Made by a program: the position numbers and the translations under genes
The notes under the pieces: model-generated
The model's database searches: none
The model's input: only the letters and a program-made list of their open reading frames with translations
Told to the model about the DNA's origin: nothing
From: Curtobacterium sp. 458
Lineage (GTDB): Bacteria > Actinomycetota > Actinomycetes > Actinomycetales > Microbacteriaceae
Reading direction: 5' to 3'
NCBI RefSeq assembly: GCF_030406605.1
Contig: NZ_CP129104.1
Span: 62,001 to 126,000, forward strand
Length of the DNA stretch: 64,000 bases
In this document: one piece after another, positions 43,044 through 51,344 of the stretch
How the letters are laid out: the number at the start of each line of letters is the position of its first letter
Numbering within the stretch: the first letter of the stretch is position 1

Positions 43044-44171
43044 TCAGTCCGCGTCCACCCGGCTGGTGCGTCGCGCACTCGCGAGCCGCTGCGCGGCCGC
43101 GGCGATGCGCTCGTCGGTCGCGGTGAGGGCCACACGGACGTGCTCGGCCCCGGCGGGACCGTAGAACGTCCCGGGGGCGACGAGGATCCCGCGGTCGGCG
43201 AGCCACGCGACGGTGTCGAGCGCGGGCTCACCGCGGGTCGCCCAGAGGTAGAGTCCGGCCTCGCTGTGGTCGACACGGAAGCCGGCGCCGTCGAGTGCCC
43301 GTCGGAGCATGTTCCGGCGCGCCCGGTACCGCGCCTTCTGCTGCTGCACGTGCGTCTCGTCCTCGAGCGCGACGATCATCGCCTGCTGCACCGGCAGCGG
43401 CGGCATCATCCCGGTGTGCTTGCGGACCGCGAGGACCTCGGCGAGCAACTCGGCGTCGCCGGCCACGAACGCGGCGCGGTACCCGGCGAGGTTCGACTGC
43501 TTCGAGAGCGAGTACACGCTGAGGGCGCCCGAGACCGAGTCGCCGACGACGCGCGGGTCGAGGATGGTCGGCGTCGGCGCGGTGTCGTACGGCGGCTCCC
43601 ACCCGAGTTCGGCGTAGCACTCGTCGCCGACGATCACGGCGCCGAGCTCGCGGGCACGTTCGACCGCGGCCCGTAGCTGCTCGATCGACAGAACGCGACC
43701 GTCGGGGTTCCCCGGGGAGTTCAGCCACACGAGCTTCGTCGTCGCCGGCCACGCAGCGGGGTCGTCCGAGGCGAGTGCGGTTGCGCCGACGAGGGCAGCA
43801 CCGAGCTCGTACGTGGGGTAGGCGGCCTCCGGGAAGACGACGGTGTCACCGCGGCCGATGCCGAGCCAGAGCGCGAGTCCGGCGATGAACTCCTTCGAGC
43901 CGATCGTCGGGAGGACCTGCTCGGCCGTGAGCGTCACGCCCTGCCGGCGGCCGTACCAGTCGGCGATCGCCTCGCGCAGGGCCGGGGTGCCGGCGACCTG
44001 CGGGTAGGCGTGCGCGTCGGTGGCCTCGGCGAGGGCGCGGCGGACGAGCTCGGGCGTCGGGTCGACGGGCGAGCCGACACTGAGGTCGACGATGCCGCCC
44101 TCGACGGCTGCTGCGCGCTGCTTGAACGGGACGAGCTGGTCCCAGGGGAAGTCGGGGAGGTCGAGCGCCAC
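43044..44171 (-). CDS. dapC: Succinyldiaminopimelate aminotransferase
   Basis: 375 residues, fold-type I PLP enzyme. VWLNSPGNPDGRVL, GAVIVGDECYAELGW and SVYSLSKQSNLAGYRAAFVA, with the PLP-binding Lys near residue 226, are diagnostic, and the last motif is typical of actinobacterial DapC. It makes N-succinyl-LL-DAP from the keto acid with glutamate, the step between DapD and DapE. GTG start 13 nt after the ferredoxin stop; same operon as the ferredoxin and MshB-like genes, an order found in mycobacteria (Rv1177-Rv1178). Confidence 0.94.
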   Translation of the reverse strand: MALDLPDFPWDQLVPFKQRAAAVEGGIVDLSVGSPVDPTPELVRRALAEATDAHAYPQVAGTPALREAIADWYGRRQGVTLTAEQVLPTIGSKEFIAGLALWLGIGRGDTVVFPEAAYPTYELGAALVGATALASDDPAAWPATTKLVWLNSPGNPDGRVLSIEQLRAAVERARELGAVIVGDECYAELGWEPPYDTAPTPTILDPRVVGDSVSGALSVYSLSKQSNLAGYRAAFVAGDAELLAEVLAVRKHTGMMPPLPVQQAMIVALEDETHVQQQKARYRARRNMLRRALDGAGFRVDHSEAGLYLWATRGEPALDTVAWLADRGILVAPGTFYGPAGAEHVRVALTATDERIAAAAQRLASARRTSRVDAD

Positions 44172-44184
44172 GGGCGGGTCCGGG

Positions 44185-44502
44185 TCAGCCGCGCGGGGGC
44201 TCGGCGAGGACGACCGGGTGGTCCTTGTGGATCACTCCGACCTTCGCGGCGCCGCCGGGCGAGCCCACCTCTTCGAAGAACTCGACGTTGGCCTTGTAGT
44301 AGTCGGCCCACTCCTCGGGGAGGTCGTCCTCGTAGTAGATCGCCTCCACCGGGCAGACCGGCTCGCAGGCTCCGCAGTCGACGCACTCGTCGGGGTGGAT
44401 GTACAGCGAGCGGTCGCCCTCGTAGATGCAGTCGACCGGGCACTCGTCGATGCAGGCGCGGTCCTTGACGTCCACACAGGGCTGAGCGATCACGTACGTC
44501 AC
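44185..44502 (-). CDS. fdxA: 7Fe ferredoxin
   Basis: 105 residues. CVDVKDRACIDECPVDC and CVDCGACEPVCPVEA hold the Cys sets for one 3Fe-4S and one 4Fe-4S cluster in the FdxA/FdxC pattern (Cx7Cx3Cx3CP form). An acidic C-terminal region follows (DDLPEEWADYYKANVEFFEE). Soluble electron carrier. TAGGAT (44509-44514) is 6 nt before the GTG, and its first three bases form the TAG stop of the MshB-like gene, so it can have its own leaderless transcript inside the operon. Confidence 0.95.
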   Translation of the reverse strand: MTYVIAQPCVDVKDRACIDECPVDCIYEGDRSLYIHPDECVDCGACEPVCPVEAIYYEDDLPEEWADYYKANVEFFEEVGSPGGAAKVGVIHKDHPVVLAEPPRG

Positions 44503-44511
44503 GGGTCGATC

Positions 44512-45744
44512 CTACTCGCGGCCCTGGGCGGATCCGGACAGGCCGGCAGCCGACCCCGCCGCCCCGGGGGTGGACTCCGCTGGCACGGCGGCCGCGCGCC
44601 CCGGACGACGGGTGTCGCCGAAGTCCGGCCAGACGAGCACGACGAACGCGACGGCCGTCGGCGCGATCATCCACGTGTAGCCCGCGGCGTTCGCGAGCAC
44701 GAGCTGGAGCAGGAAGGTCGTCGCGAGCGCGATGCCGAGCCAGACCGCCACGACGAGCACCCGCGAGCGGTACAGCAGTCGGATGCCCGCGAGCAGCCCG
44801 ACCACGACGAGCGTCGGCAGGAAGACGCCGATCGGGAACGTGCCGATCGTCTGCTGGTGGGTGACGGAGCCCAGGCCACCCGCGACGAGTCCGAGCACGA
44901 ACGACACGACGACCGCGGTGGCCTTGCCCTGCGGCGAGAACTCGGCGAAGGTCTGCGGTGCCGGTGGCAACGGGTCGGCGTCGTGGCGGAAGGCCTCGAC
45001 GGCGGGGGCGTGCTGCCGTTCGCCGTGCGGCATCATCCACGAGAGCGCGATCGGGTCGGACGGGTCGACCGGGTCCACCGTCAGCTGTGAGCGGTACTGC
45101 TCGAGCGCCGCACGGACCTTCGCCCGCACCGGGAGGACGTCGACGGTCAGGTCGGCCTGCCCGGACTCCGGCGTGACGATCATCGAGAAGGGGACCTCCT
45201 CGGCGCGCGCCGCGTACCGGGCCGCGTGGTGCACCCGCACGTGGTCGGGGTGTCCGTAGCCGCCGTCGTCGGCGTAGCTCACGACGGCGTCCGCCATCGT
45301 CGACCGGATCGCGGCACGGACGTCGTCCACGACCTCGCCGAGGTCGGCCATCGTGAGCGAGTCCGCCGGGGCGTCGTCGGCGGCCGTCGCGCGTCCGTCC
45401 GGTCCCCACTGCATCCCCGAGTCGGCGTACCGACGCTCGGGCAGGTCGGTCGGGCGCGCTCCCGCTCCCCCGAGCCAGAGGTGCGCCGGGCCACCGAGTG
45501 CGGCCAGCGCCGCGGCGATCTCTCCCTCGCGGTGGGCGGCGACACGGGGGCCGTCGCCCTCGAGCGGCGCGAGCTCGGCGGTCAGCATCGCGCCCCGCCC
45601 GCCGCGGGTCGCCGTGAGGACGGTGACCTCGGCGCCGAGCTCGAGCAGGGTGGCGATCGTCCCGCCCGACACGAGGGTCTCGTCGTCGGGGTGGGCATGC
45701 ACGAACAGGACGCGCTCTGGGCGGGTGACGGGGGCCTCGGACAT
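44512..45744 (-). CDS. mshB: MshB-like PIG-L deacetylase fused to a C-terminal membrane domain
   Basis: 410 residues. LFVHAHPDDETLVSGGTIAT is the zinc site (AHPDDE) of GlcNAc-Ins deacetylase; GGYGHPDHVRVHHAA supplies the third ligand. By homology and by position next to fdxA/dapC it makes GlcN-Ins for mycothiol. After residue about 275, four hydrophobic helices follow (AVVVSFVLGLVAGGLGSV, IGVFLPTLVVVGLLAGIRLL, VLVVAVWLGIALATTFLLQL and WMIAPTAVAFVVLVWP), which standard MshB of about 300 residues lacks. This is a fusion. TACGCT lies 8 nt before the ATG. Confidence 0.85.
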   Translation of the reverse strand: MSEAPVTRPERVLFVHAHPDDETLVSGGTIATLLELGAEVTVLTATRGGRGAMLTAELAPLEGDGPRVAAHREGEIAAALAALGGPAHLWLGGAGARPTDLPERRYADSGMQWGPDGRATAADDAPADSLTMADLGEVVDDVRAAIRSTMADAVVSYADDGGYGHPDHVRVHHAARYAARAEEVPFSMIVTPESGQADLTVDVLPVRAKVRAALEQYRSQLTVDPVDPSDPIALSWMMPHGERQHAPAVEAFRHDADPLPPAPQTFAEFSPQGKATAVVVSFVLGLVAGGLGSVTHQQTIGTFPIGVFLPTLVVVGLLAGIRLLYRSRVLVVAVWLGIALATTFLLQLVLANAAGYTWMIAPTAVAFVVLVWPDFGDTRRPGRAAAVPAESTPGAAGSAAGLSGSAQGRE

Positions 45745-45769
45745 CGGTGCCCAGCGTACGGGACGGCCC

Positions 45770-46312
45770 CTACCGCGGGGTCACGATGTAGGTCGCGGTG
45801 ACCCCGGCGTCGGTCTTCGCGAACGTCAGGACGACGCGGTACCCGTCGCTCCGGAACAGGCCGAACGCGCTCGTCGAGTCCGCCCGCTTCACCGACTCGG
45901 TGTACCCGGCACCGGTCAGGGCGTCGGCCGCGGCCTGGAACTCGTCGACCGACCCGACCCGGACCTGTGCGACCCAGCCGGAACCGTCCGGGCCCGATCC
46001 CCCGCCGAGGACCGTTCCGTCGACGAGCGGCACGTCCTTCGTCGGGAACCCGTCCGGCAGCTGCCCGTCCGAGGTCACCTTCGCACCCTTGAGCGCCGTG
46101 TCGAGCGCCCCGTCGATGCCGCCGGCGACCGAGGCCATGCCGTCCTGGATCGCCTTGCCGTCGATGCCCTGCACCGCGCTCGACACGTCCGACGCGACCG
46201 ACGAACCGAGGTCGGTCGCCTGACGGACGGTGTCGGAGGAGCAGCCGCTCAGCCCGGCGAGGGCGATGCCGGCAGCGACGGCGGCGATCAGGGTGCGGGT
46301 CGGGGTGCGCAT
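45770..46312 (-). CDS. Putative lipoprotein
   Basis: 180 residues. MRTPTRTLIAAVAAGIALAG followed by LSGC is a lipoprotein signal peptide; the lipidated Cys is at about residue 23. The mature part has a helical segment (ATDLGSSVASDVSSAVQGID) and a beta-rich domain ending ATYIVTPR. No family recognised. I chose ATG at 46312 because TAGGGT (46320-46325) stands 7 nt upstream; an in-frame GTG/ATG at 46321 is the alternative. Confidence 0.8.
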   Translation of the reverse strand: MRTPTRTLIAAVAAGIALAGLSGCSSDTVRQATDLGSSVASDVSSAVQGIDGKAIQDGMASVAGGIDGALDTALKGAKVTSDGQLPDGFPTKDVPLVDGTVLGGGSGPDGSGWVAQVRVGSVDEFQAAADALTGAGYTESVKRADSTSAFGLFRSDGYRVVLTFAKTDAGVTATYIVTPR

Positions 46313-46332
46313 GCGCAGCACCCTAGATGGTC

Positions 46333-46374
46333 CGACGGGAGGCCCGGCGGACGTTCGCTGTGAACCTCCCGTCC
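46333..46374 (-). terminator. GACGGGAGG hairpin between the M20 and lipoprotein genes
   Basis: GACGGGAGG (46334-46342) and CCTCCCGTC (46365-46373) form a 9-bp stem with a 22-nt loop, starting 9 nt beyond the stop of the M20 gene. It belongs to the GGAGG/CCTCC family. Confidence 0.6.
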
Positions 46375-46382
46375 GGCGACGG

Positions 46383-47576
46383 TCAGGCCAGGTACGCGCG
46401 CGCCGCGGCCACGGCCGCGTCCACGCCGACCGGGATCGACGTCTCGGCCTGCGGTGCGTAGAAGGGCGAGTGGTTGCTCGGGATCTCCTGCCCGGTGCGG
46501 AAGAGCTCCGGGTCGGTGATGCCGGTGAACCAGTACACGATCGGCACGCCCGCGGCGGTGGCGAGCTGTCCGACGTCCTCCGACGCCATCGCCAGGCCCG
46601 ACTCGAGGTCGATGGCGTTCGGCACGGCGTCGCGGACGGCGGCGAGGACCTTCGCGGCCTGCTCCGGGTCGTTCACGAGGACGTCGGCACCCGGCGCGCG
46701 CTCGATCGTCGGCTCGGGCAGCCCACCCGCCTCGCTCTCGGCGCGGACGATCCGCTCGATCGACGCGATGATCCGGCCGCGGGTCTCCTCGTTGCGGGCG
46801 CGGGTGGAGATCTCGATCACCGCCTGGTCGGGGATGATGTTCGCCCGCGTCCCCGCGTGGAACGAGCCGACCGTGACCACGCCGGCGTCGCTCGGGGCGA
46901 CCTCGCGCGACACGACGGTCTGCAGCCGGACCACGGCCGAGGCCGCGGTGACGACCGGGTCGAGGGAGGCCTGCGGCGCCGACCCGTGGGCACCGCGGCC
47001 GTTGAACGTCACCGTCAGCCGGTCGCTCGACGCCATCACCGGACCGGAGCCCACGGCGACGGTGCCGACCGGGGCGGGCGCGGAGTGCTGCCCGAGGACG
47101 ACGTCGGGCGCCGGGAAGCGCTCGACGAGGCCGTCGTCGATCATCGCGCGGGCGCCGGAGATGACCTCCTCCGCCGGCTGGAACACGCCGACGACGGTGC
47201 CGTGCCACTCGTCCGTGGTCGACACGAGCCGCTCGAGCGTGCCGAGGAGCCAGGTCACGTGGATGTCGTGCCCGCAGGCGTGCATGGTCGCGACCGTGGC
47301 GCCGGACTCGTCCTGCCCGGTGTGCTCGCTCGCGTACGGCAGGCCGGTGCGCTCCTGCACGGGCAGTCCGTCCATGTCGGCGCGGAGCCAGATCGTCGGA
47401 CCCTCGCCGTTGTGCAGCACGGCGACGACGCCCGTGCCGCCGACGCCCGTCGTGACCTCGACACCGGACAGCTCCGCGAGCCGCTCGGCGATCACCCCCG
47501 CGGTCCGGTGCTCCTGGAAGCCGAGCTCCGGGTGTGCGTGGAGGTCCTGGTAGATGGCAAGCAGATCGAACGTCAC
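46383..47576 (-). CDS. M20D family amidohydrolase/carboxypeptidase
   Basis: 397 residues. LHAHPELGFQEHRT at the start, WLRADMDGLPVQERTG, TMHACGHDIHVTWLLG (metal His/Asp), GVFQPAEEVISGA (Glu pair) and YAPQAETSIPVG at the end define an N-acyl-amino-acid/hippurate hydrolase-like M20D enzyme. Substrate unknown; acyl-peptides or N-acetyl-DAP-like compounds are usual. I start at GTG 47576 because TACGGT (47584-47589) is 7 nt upstream (leaderless), and the protein then begins MTFDLLAIYQDLHAHPE, as is normal for the family. Confidence 0.92.
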   Translation of the reverse strand: MTFDLLAIYQDLHAHPELGFQEHRTAGVIAERLAELSGVEVTTGVGGTGVVAVLHNGEGPTIWLRADMDGLPVQERTGLPYASEHTGQDESGATVATMHACGHDIHVTWLLGTLERLVSTTDEWHGTVVGVFQPAEEVISGARAMIDDGLVERFPAPDVVLGQHSAPAPVGTVAVGSGPVMASSDRLTVTFNGRGAHGSAPQASLDPVVTAASAVVRLQTVVSREVAPSDAGVVTVGSFHAGTRANIIPDQAVIEISTRARNEETRGRIIASIERIVRAESEAGGLPEPTIERAPGADVLVNDPEQAAKVLAAVRDAVPNAIDLESGLAMASEDVGQLATAAGVPIVYWFTGITDPELFRTGQEIPSNHSPFYAPQAETSIPVGVDAAVAAARAYLA

Positions 47577-47611
47577 GCAGACCACCGTACAACCGCGCCG
47601 TGACACGACCG

Positions 47612-47643
47612 CGGCCCGGCCACCTCGACGAGGTGACCGGGCC
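47612..47643 (-). terminator. Hairpin terminator of typA
   Basis: CGGCCCGGCCACCTC and GAGGTGACCGGGCCG pair with one mismatch around GAC, 45 nt beyond the typA stop. Confidence 0.75.
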
Positions 47644-47688
47644 GTCGGACGGAGGGCGCGCCTCCCGGCTGCTGCCGTGTCCTGCTGC

Positions 47689-49611
47689 TCAGGCGTCCTG
47701 GCGCTTGAGGCGGGCGTACGCACGCTGGCGCGCCTGCGCGTCCAGCTCCACCTTGCGGATGCGGACCGCGTCGGGGGTGACCTCGACGCACTCGTCCTCG
47801 CGCGCGAACTCGAGGCACTCCTCGAGCGACAGCTGCCGCGACGGGGTCATCGACTCGAAGGTGTCGGCCGTCGACGAACGCATGTTCGTCAGCTTCTTCT
47901 CCTTCGTGATGTTCACGTCCATGTCGTCGGCGCGCGAGTTCTCGCCGATGACCATGCCCTCGTAGACCTCCTCCGTCGGGTTGACGAAGAACGTCATCCG
48001 CTCCTGGAGGTTCGTGATGGCGAACGGCGTGACGACACCGGAGCGGTCGGACACGATCGAGCCGTTGATGCGGGTCTGGATCGAACCGGCCCACTCGCCG
48101 TAGCCGTGCGAGATCGCGTTGGCGATGCCGGTGCCGCGGGTCTCGGTGAGGAACGACGTGCGGAAGCCGATCAGGCCGCGCGACGGCACGATGAACTCCA
48201 TGCGGATCCACCCGGTGCCGTGGTTCACCATGTTCTCCATGCGGCCCTTGCGGGCGGCCATGAGCTGGGTGATGGCGCCGAGGTGCTCCTCCGGCGTGTC
48301 GATCGTCATGTGCTCGTACGGCTCGAGGAGCTTGCCGTTCTCGTCACGCTTGGTGACGACCTGCGGCTTGCCGACCGTGAGCTCGTAGCCCTCGCGGCGC
48401 ATCTGCTCGACGAGGATCGCCAGCGCGAGCTCGCCGCGGCCCTGGACCTCCCACGCGTCGGGGCGGCCGATGTCCTGGACCTTGAGCGAGACGTTGCCGA
48501 CGAGTTCGCGGTCGAGGCGGTCCTTGACCATGCGGGCGGTGAGCTTGTGGCCCTTGACCTTGCCGACGAGCGGGCTGGTGTTCGTGCCGATCGTCATCGA
48601 GATCGCCGGGTCGTCGACCGTGATGGTCGGCAGCGGACGGACGTCCTCGGGGTCGGTCAGGGTCTCACCGATGGTGATGTCCTCGAAACCGGCGACGGCG
48701 ACGATGTCGCCGGGGCCCGCCGACTCGGCCGGGTAGCGGTCGAGCGCCTTCGTGATGAGGAGCTCGGTGATGCGGGCGTTGACGACGCTGCCGTCGTGCT
48801 TCACCCAGGCCACGGTCTGGCCCTTCTTCATCGTGCCGTGGAAGATGCGGAGCAGCGCGAGGCGACCGAGGAACGGCGACGCGTCGAGGTTCGTGACGTG
48901 CGCCTGCAGCGGGTGCTCGTCGTCGTACGTCGGGGCCGGCACGTGCTGGAGGATCGCTTCGAACAGCGGCTCGAGGTCCTCGTTGTCCGGCAGGCTGCCG
49001 TCCTCCGGCTTGTTGCGCGACGCGGCACCGGCGCGACCCGAGGCGTACACCACGGGGACGTCGAGGATGGCGTCGAGGTCGAGGTCGTCGACCTCGTCCG
49101 AGAGGTCGGAGGCCAGGCCGAGCAGGAGGTCCTGCGACTCGGAGACGACCTCGTCGATGCGGGAGTCCGGGCGGTCCGTCTTGTTGACGAGCAGGATCAC
49201 CGGGAGCTTCGCGGCGAGGGCCTTGCGGAGCACGAAGCGGGTCTGGGGCAGCGGACCCTCGGACGCGTCGACGAGCAGCACGACACCGTCGACCATGGAG
49301 AGGCCGCGCTCGACCTCACCGCCGAAGTCGGCGTGGCCGGGGGTGTCGATCACGTTGATCGTGATGCGACCACCCGGGTTGAACTCCTCGGCGTGCTTCC
49401 CGTTGTAGAGCACCGAGGTGTTCTTCGCGAGGATGGTGATGCCCTTCTCGCGCTCGAGGTCGTTCGAGTCCATCATCCGGTCCTCGCCCTCGAAGTGGGC
49501 GTCGAACGAGTTGGTCTGCGTGAGCATCGCGTCGACGAGGGTGGTCTTGCCGTGGTCGACGTGTGCCACGATGGCGACGTTGCGCAGGTCGGACCGGGTG
49601 GCGAGCGCCAT
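47689..49611 (-). CDS. typA: Ribosome-associated GTPase TypA/BipA
   Basis: 640 residues. G1 AHVDHGKTTLV, G2 region KGITILAKNTSV, G3 DTPGHADFGGE and G4 NKTDRPD are intact; domains III/V of the EF-G-like fold and the BipA C-terminal domain follow (GRGELALAILVEQMRREGYE, GLIGFRTSFLTETRG). It assists 50S assembly and stress adaptation. ATG at 49611 is preferred because GAAGGA lies 8 nt upstream; the ATG at 49620 overlaps that site. Confidence 0.96.
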   Translation of the reverse strand: MALATRSDLRNVAIVAHVDHGKTTLVDAMLTQTNSFDAHFEGEDRMMDSNDLEREKGITILAKNTSVLYNGKHAEEFNPGGRITINVIDTPGHADFGGEVERGLSMVDGVVLLVDASEGPLPQTRFVLRKALAAKLPVILLVNKTDRPDSRIDEVVSESQDLLLGLASDLSDEVDDLDLDAILDVPVVYASGRAGAASRNKPEDGSLPDNEDLEPLFEAILQHVPAPTYDDEHPLQAHVTNLDASPFLGRLALLRIFHGTMKKGQTVAWVKHDGSVVNARITELLITKALDRYPAESAGPGDIVAVAGFEDITIGETLTDPEDVRPLPTITVDDPAISMTIGTNTSPLVGKVKGHKLTARMVKDRLDRELVGNVSLKVQDIGRPDAWEVQGRGELALAILVEQMRREGYELTVGKPQVVTKRDENGKLLEPYEHMTIDTPEEHLGAITQLMAARKGRMENMVNHGTGWIRMEFIVPSRGLIGFRTSFLTETRGTGIANAISHGYGEWAGSIQTRINGSIVSDRSGVVTPFAITNLQERMTFFVNPTEEVYEGMVIGENSRADDMDVNITKEKKLTNMRSSTADTFESMTPSRQLSLEECLEFAREDECVEVTPDAVRIRKVELDAQARQRAYARLKRQDA

Positions 49612-49736
49612 ACAGGACATCCTTCAAGTGTTCGGAGAAGATCGGGCAGCCGGTCGTCGTGGACACATGGCACCCGTGGGCAGAACGCCCGACACGCCAG
49701 TCTACCGGTAGTTCGCAACCAGCAGGAGTACAGACC

Positions 49737-50486
49737 ATGAGCCGACGGCGAACGTGGACCGAGATCACGATCGTCCTGTTGCTGTCGCTCGGCGGCAGCG
49801 CGCTGTACTCGATCCTCCAGATCATCGACGACCTGTCCCAGACGACGCCGCTCGGGCAGCAGTCCACCGCGCTCAACCAGTCGACGACGACCGTGCAGTA
49901 CGTCGACCTCGCGCGGCAGCTCGTCGGCATCGCCGTGGACCTCGCCCCGGTCGCGCTCGTCTGCTACCTCCTGTGGAGCACCACGCGCCCGCACCTGTCC
50001 CGGCTCGGCATCGACCGCTTCCGGGTGCGTCCGGACCTCGGCGGCGCGGCGCTCATCGCACTGTGCATCGGCATCCCGGGGCTCGCGCTGTACTTCACGG
50101 GCAGGGCCCTCGGCTTCACGGTGAACGTCGACCCCGCGGCGCTCGACTCGTACTGGTGGACGATCCCCGTTCTGCTGCTCTCGGCGGTCCGGTCGGGGCT
50201 GCAGGAAGAGGTCATCGTCATCGGCTACCTCTACGAGCGACTCGGCGGACTCGGGTGGGGCCGGTGGCAGGTCATCCTCTCCACTGCGGTCCTCCGCGGG
50301 AGCTACCACCTGTACCAGGGCTTCGGCGCCTTCGTCGGGAACGCGGTGATGGGCGTCGTGTTCGGGTGGATCTACACGAAGTGGGGCAGGCTCCTCCCTC
50401 TGGTCATCACGCACTGCCTGCTCGACGCCGTCGTGTTCGTCGGCTACCCGTGGGTGGCGGCCGCGTTCCCCCAGCTGTTCCGGTGA
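49737..50486 (+). CDS. CPBP family intramembrane protease-like protein
   Basis: 249 residues, about six to seven membrane segments. The CPBP motifs are present: LQEEVIVIGYLYERLG (Glu-Glu), RGSYHLYQG (His) and ITHCLLDAV (His). The Arg three residues after the Glu pair in the usual EExxxR is shifted or missing (EEVIVIG). Type II CAAX-prenyl-protease-related proteins process membrane proteins or have lost activity. AGGAG lies about 8-11 nt before the ATG. Divergent from typA. Confidence 0.88.
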   Translation: MSRRRTWTEITIVLLLSLGGSALYSILQIIDDLSQTTPLGQQSTALNQSTTTVQYVDLARQLVGIAVDLAPVALVCYLLWSTTRPHLSRLGIDRFRVRPDLGGAALIALCIGIPGLALYFTGRALGFTVNVDPAALDSYWWTIPVLLLSAVRSGLQEEVIVIGYLYERLGGLGWGRWQVILSTAVLRGSYHLYQGFGAFVGNAVMGVVFGWIYTKWGRLLPLVITHCLLDAVVFVGYPWVAAAFPQLFR

Positions 50487-50651
50487 CGGCGGCGCACTGC
50501 GCTGACTCGCGCGCACGCTCCGCTGCACCGCGTACCCCCTGTCCGGGCGTCAGCGACCTCACGGACACCGTGCACCCCATTCATGGGGACGCACAGCAGA
50601 TCCACAGCGCTCCGCGGACAGCGGCGTCGCCGCCGGCCGTACCGTGAGCAC

Positions 50652-51131
50652 ATGAGCATCCCCGAGGTCGGCGAACCCGCACCGGCGTTCAGCCTGGCCG
50701 GCACCGTCGTCCGCGACGGCACGCGCACCGACGGCGTCTACGACCTCTCCTCGCAGATCGGCCGCACCGTGGTGCTCGCGTTCTACCCGGGCGACGCCAC
50801 CCCGGTGTGCAGCGCGCAGCTGTGCAGCTACCAGGAGGAACTCGACGACTTCGACGACCTCGGAGCGGTCGTGTGGGGCATCAGCCCGCAGGCGCTCGAC
50901 TCGCACGAGGCCTTCGCCCGCGGCTCCTCGCTGACCTTCCCGCTCCTGAGCGACCCGTCCGGCGCGGTCGTCCGGTCCTACGGCGTCCGCGCCCCGGGGA
51001 TCGGTCTCCGTCGGTCGGTCTTCGTCATCGGACCGGACGGCATCGTACGCTGGCGGCACATCGGTCTCGTCGGGCTGCGGTTCCCCAAGGCCGAGGTCAT
51101 CCGCGAGCAGATCGAGCAACTCGTCTCCTGA
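50652..51131 (+). CDS. Peroxiredoxin (BCP/AhpE-like)
   Basis: 159 residues. Thioredoxin fold with FYPGDATPVCSAQLCSYQEE, where the first Cys is the peroxidatic residue and the second five residues on is a BCP-type resolving Cys. The usual T-x-x-C context is TPVC. It reduces peroxides with thiol donors (mycothiol/mycoredoxin or thioredoxin). TACCGT at 50640-50645 stands exactly 6 nt before the ATG, so it is leaderless. Confidence 0.9.
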   Translation: MSIPEVGEPAPAFSLAGTVVRDGTRTDGVYDLSSQIGRTVVLAFYPGDATPVCSAQLCSYQEELDDFDDLGAVVWGISPQALDSHEAFARGSSLTFPLLSDPSGAVVRSYGVRAPGIGLRRSVFVIGPDGIVRWRHIGLVGLRFPKAEVIREQIEQLVS

Positions 51132-51227
51132 CGGCGTGTCGATCTCCGGAATCTCCCAGCCTGGGGTATTGACACCCGAACGGGGGTCCGGGGACCATTG
51201 GTGGAACGAGAGGTCCACGTAGGACTT

Positions 51228-51304
51228 GCCTCCCCGGAGAATCGGGTCATCCGGAGATACGCGCCGGTGTGTCACACCCGCTCCCCGGATGTCTCCGGGG
51301 AGGC
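51228..51304 (+). other. Nested hairpin between the peroxiredoxin and PH-domain genes
   Basis: GCCTCCCCGGAGA (51228-51240) pairs perfectly with TCTCCGGGGAGGC (51292-51304). Inside it CATCCGG (51248-51254) pairs with CCGGATG (51285-51291), and at the centre GGTGTG-T-CACACC (51266-51278) is another dyad. About 26 base pairs in 77 nt is far beyond a simple terminator. It ends 29 nt before the -10 of the next gene (TACGCT, 51333-51338). A TTGACA occurs at about 51169-51174 upstream. Confidence 0.6.
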
Positions 51305-51344
51305 ACTCTCGGAACACTCGATCGGTCTCTCCTACGCTGTGTGC

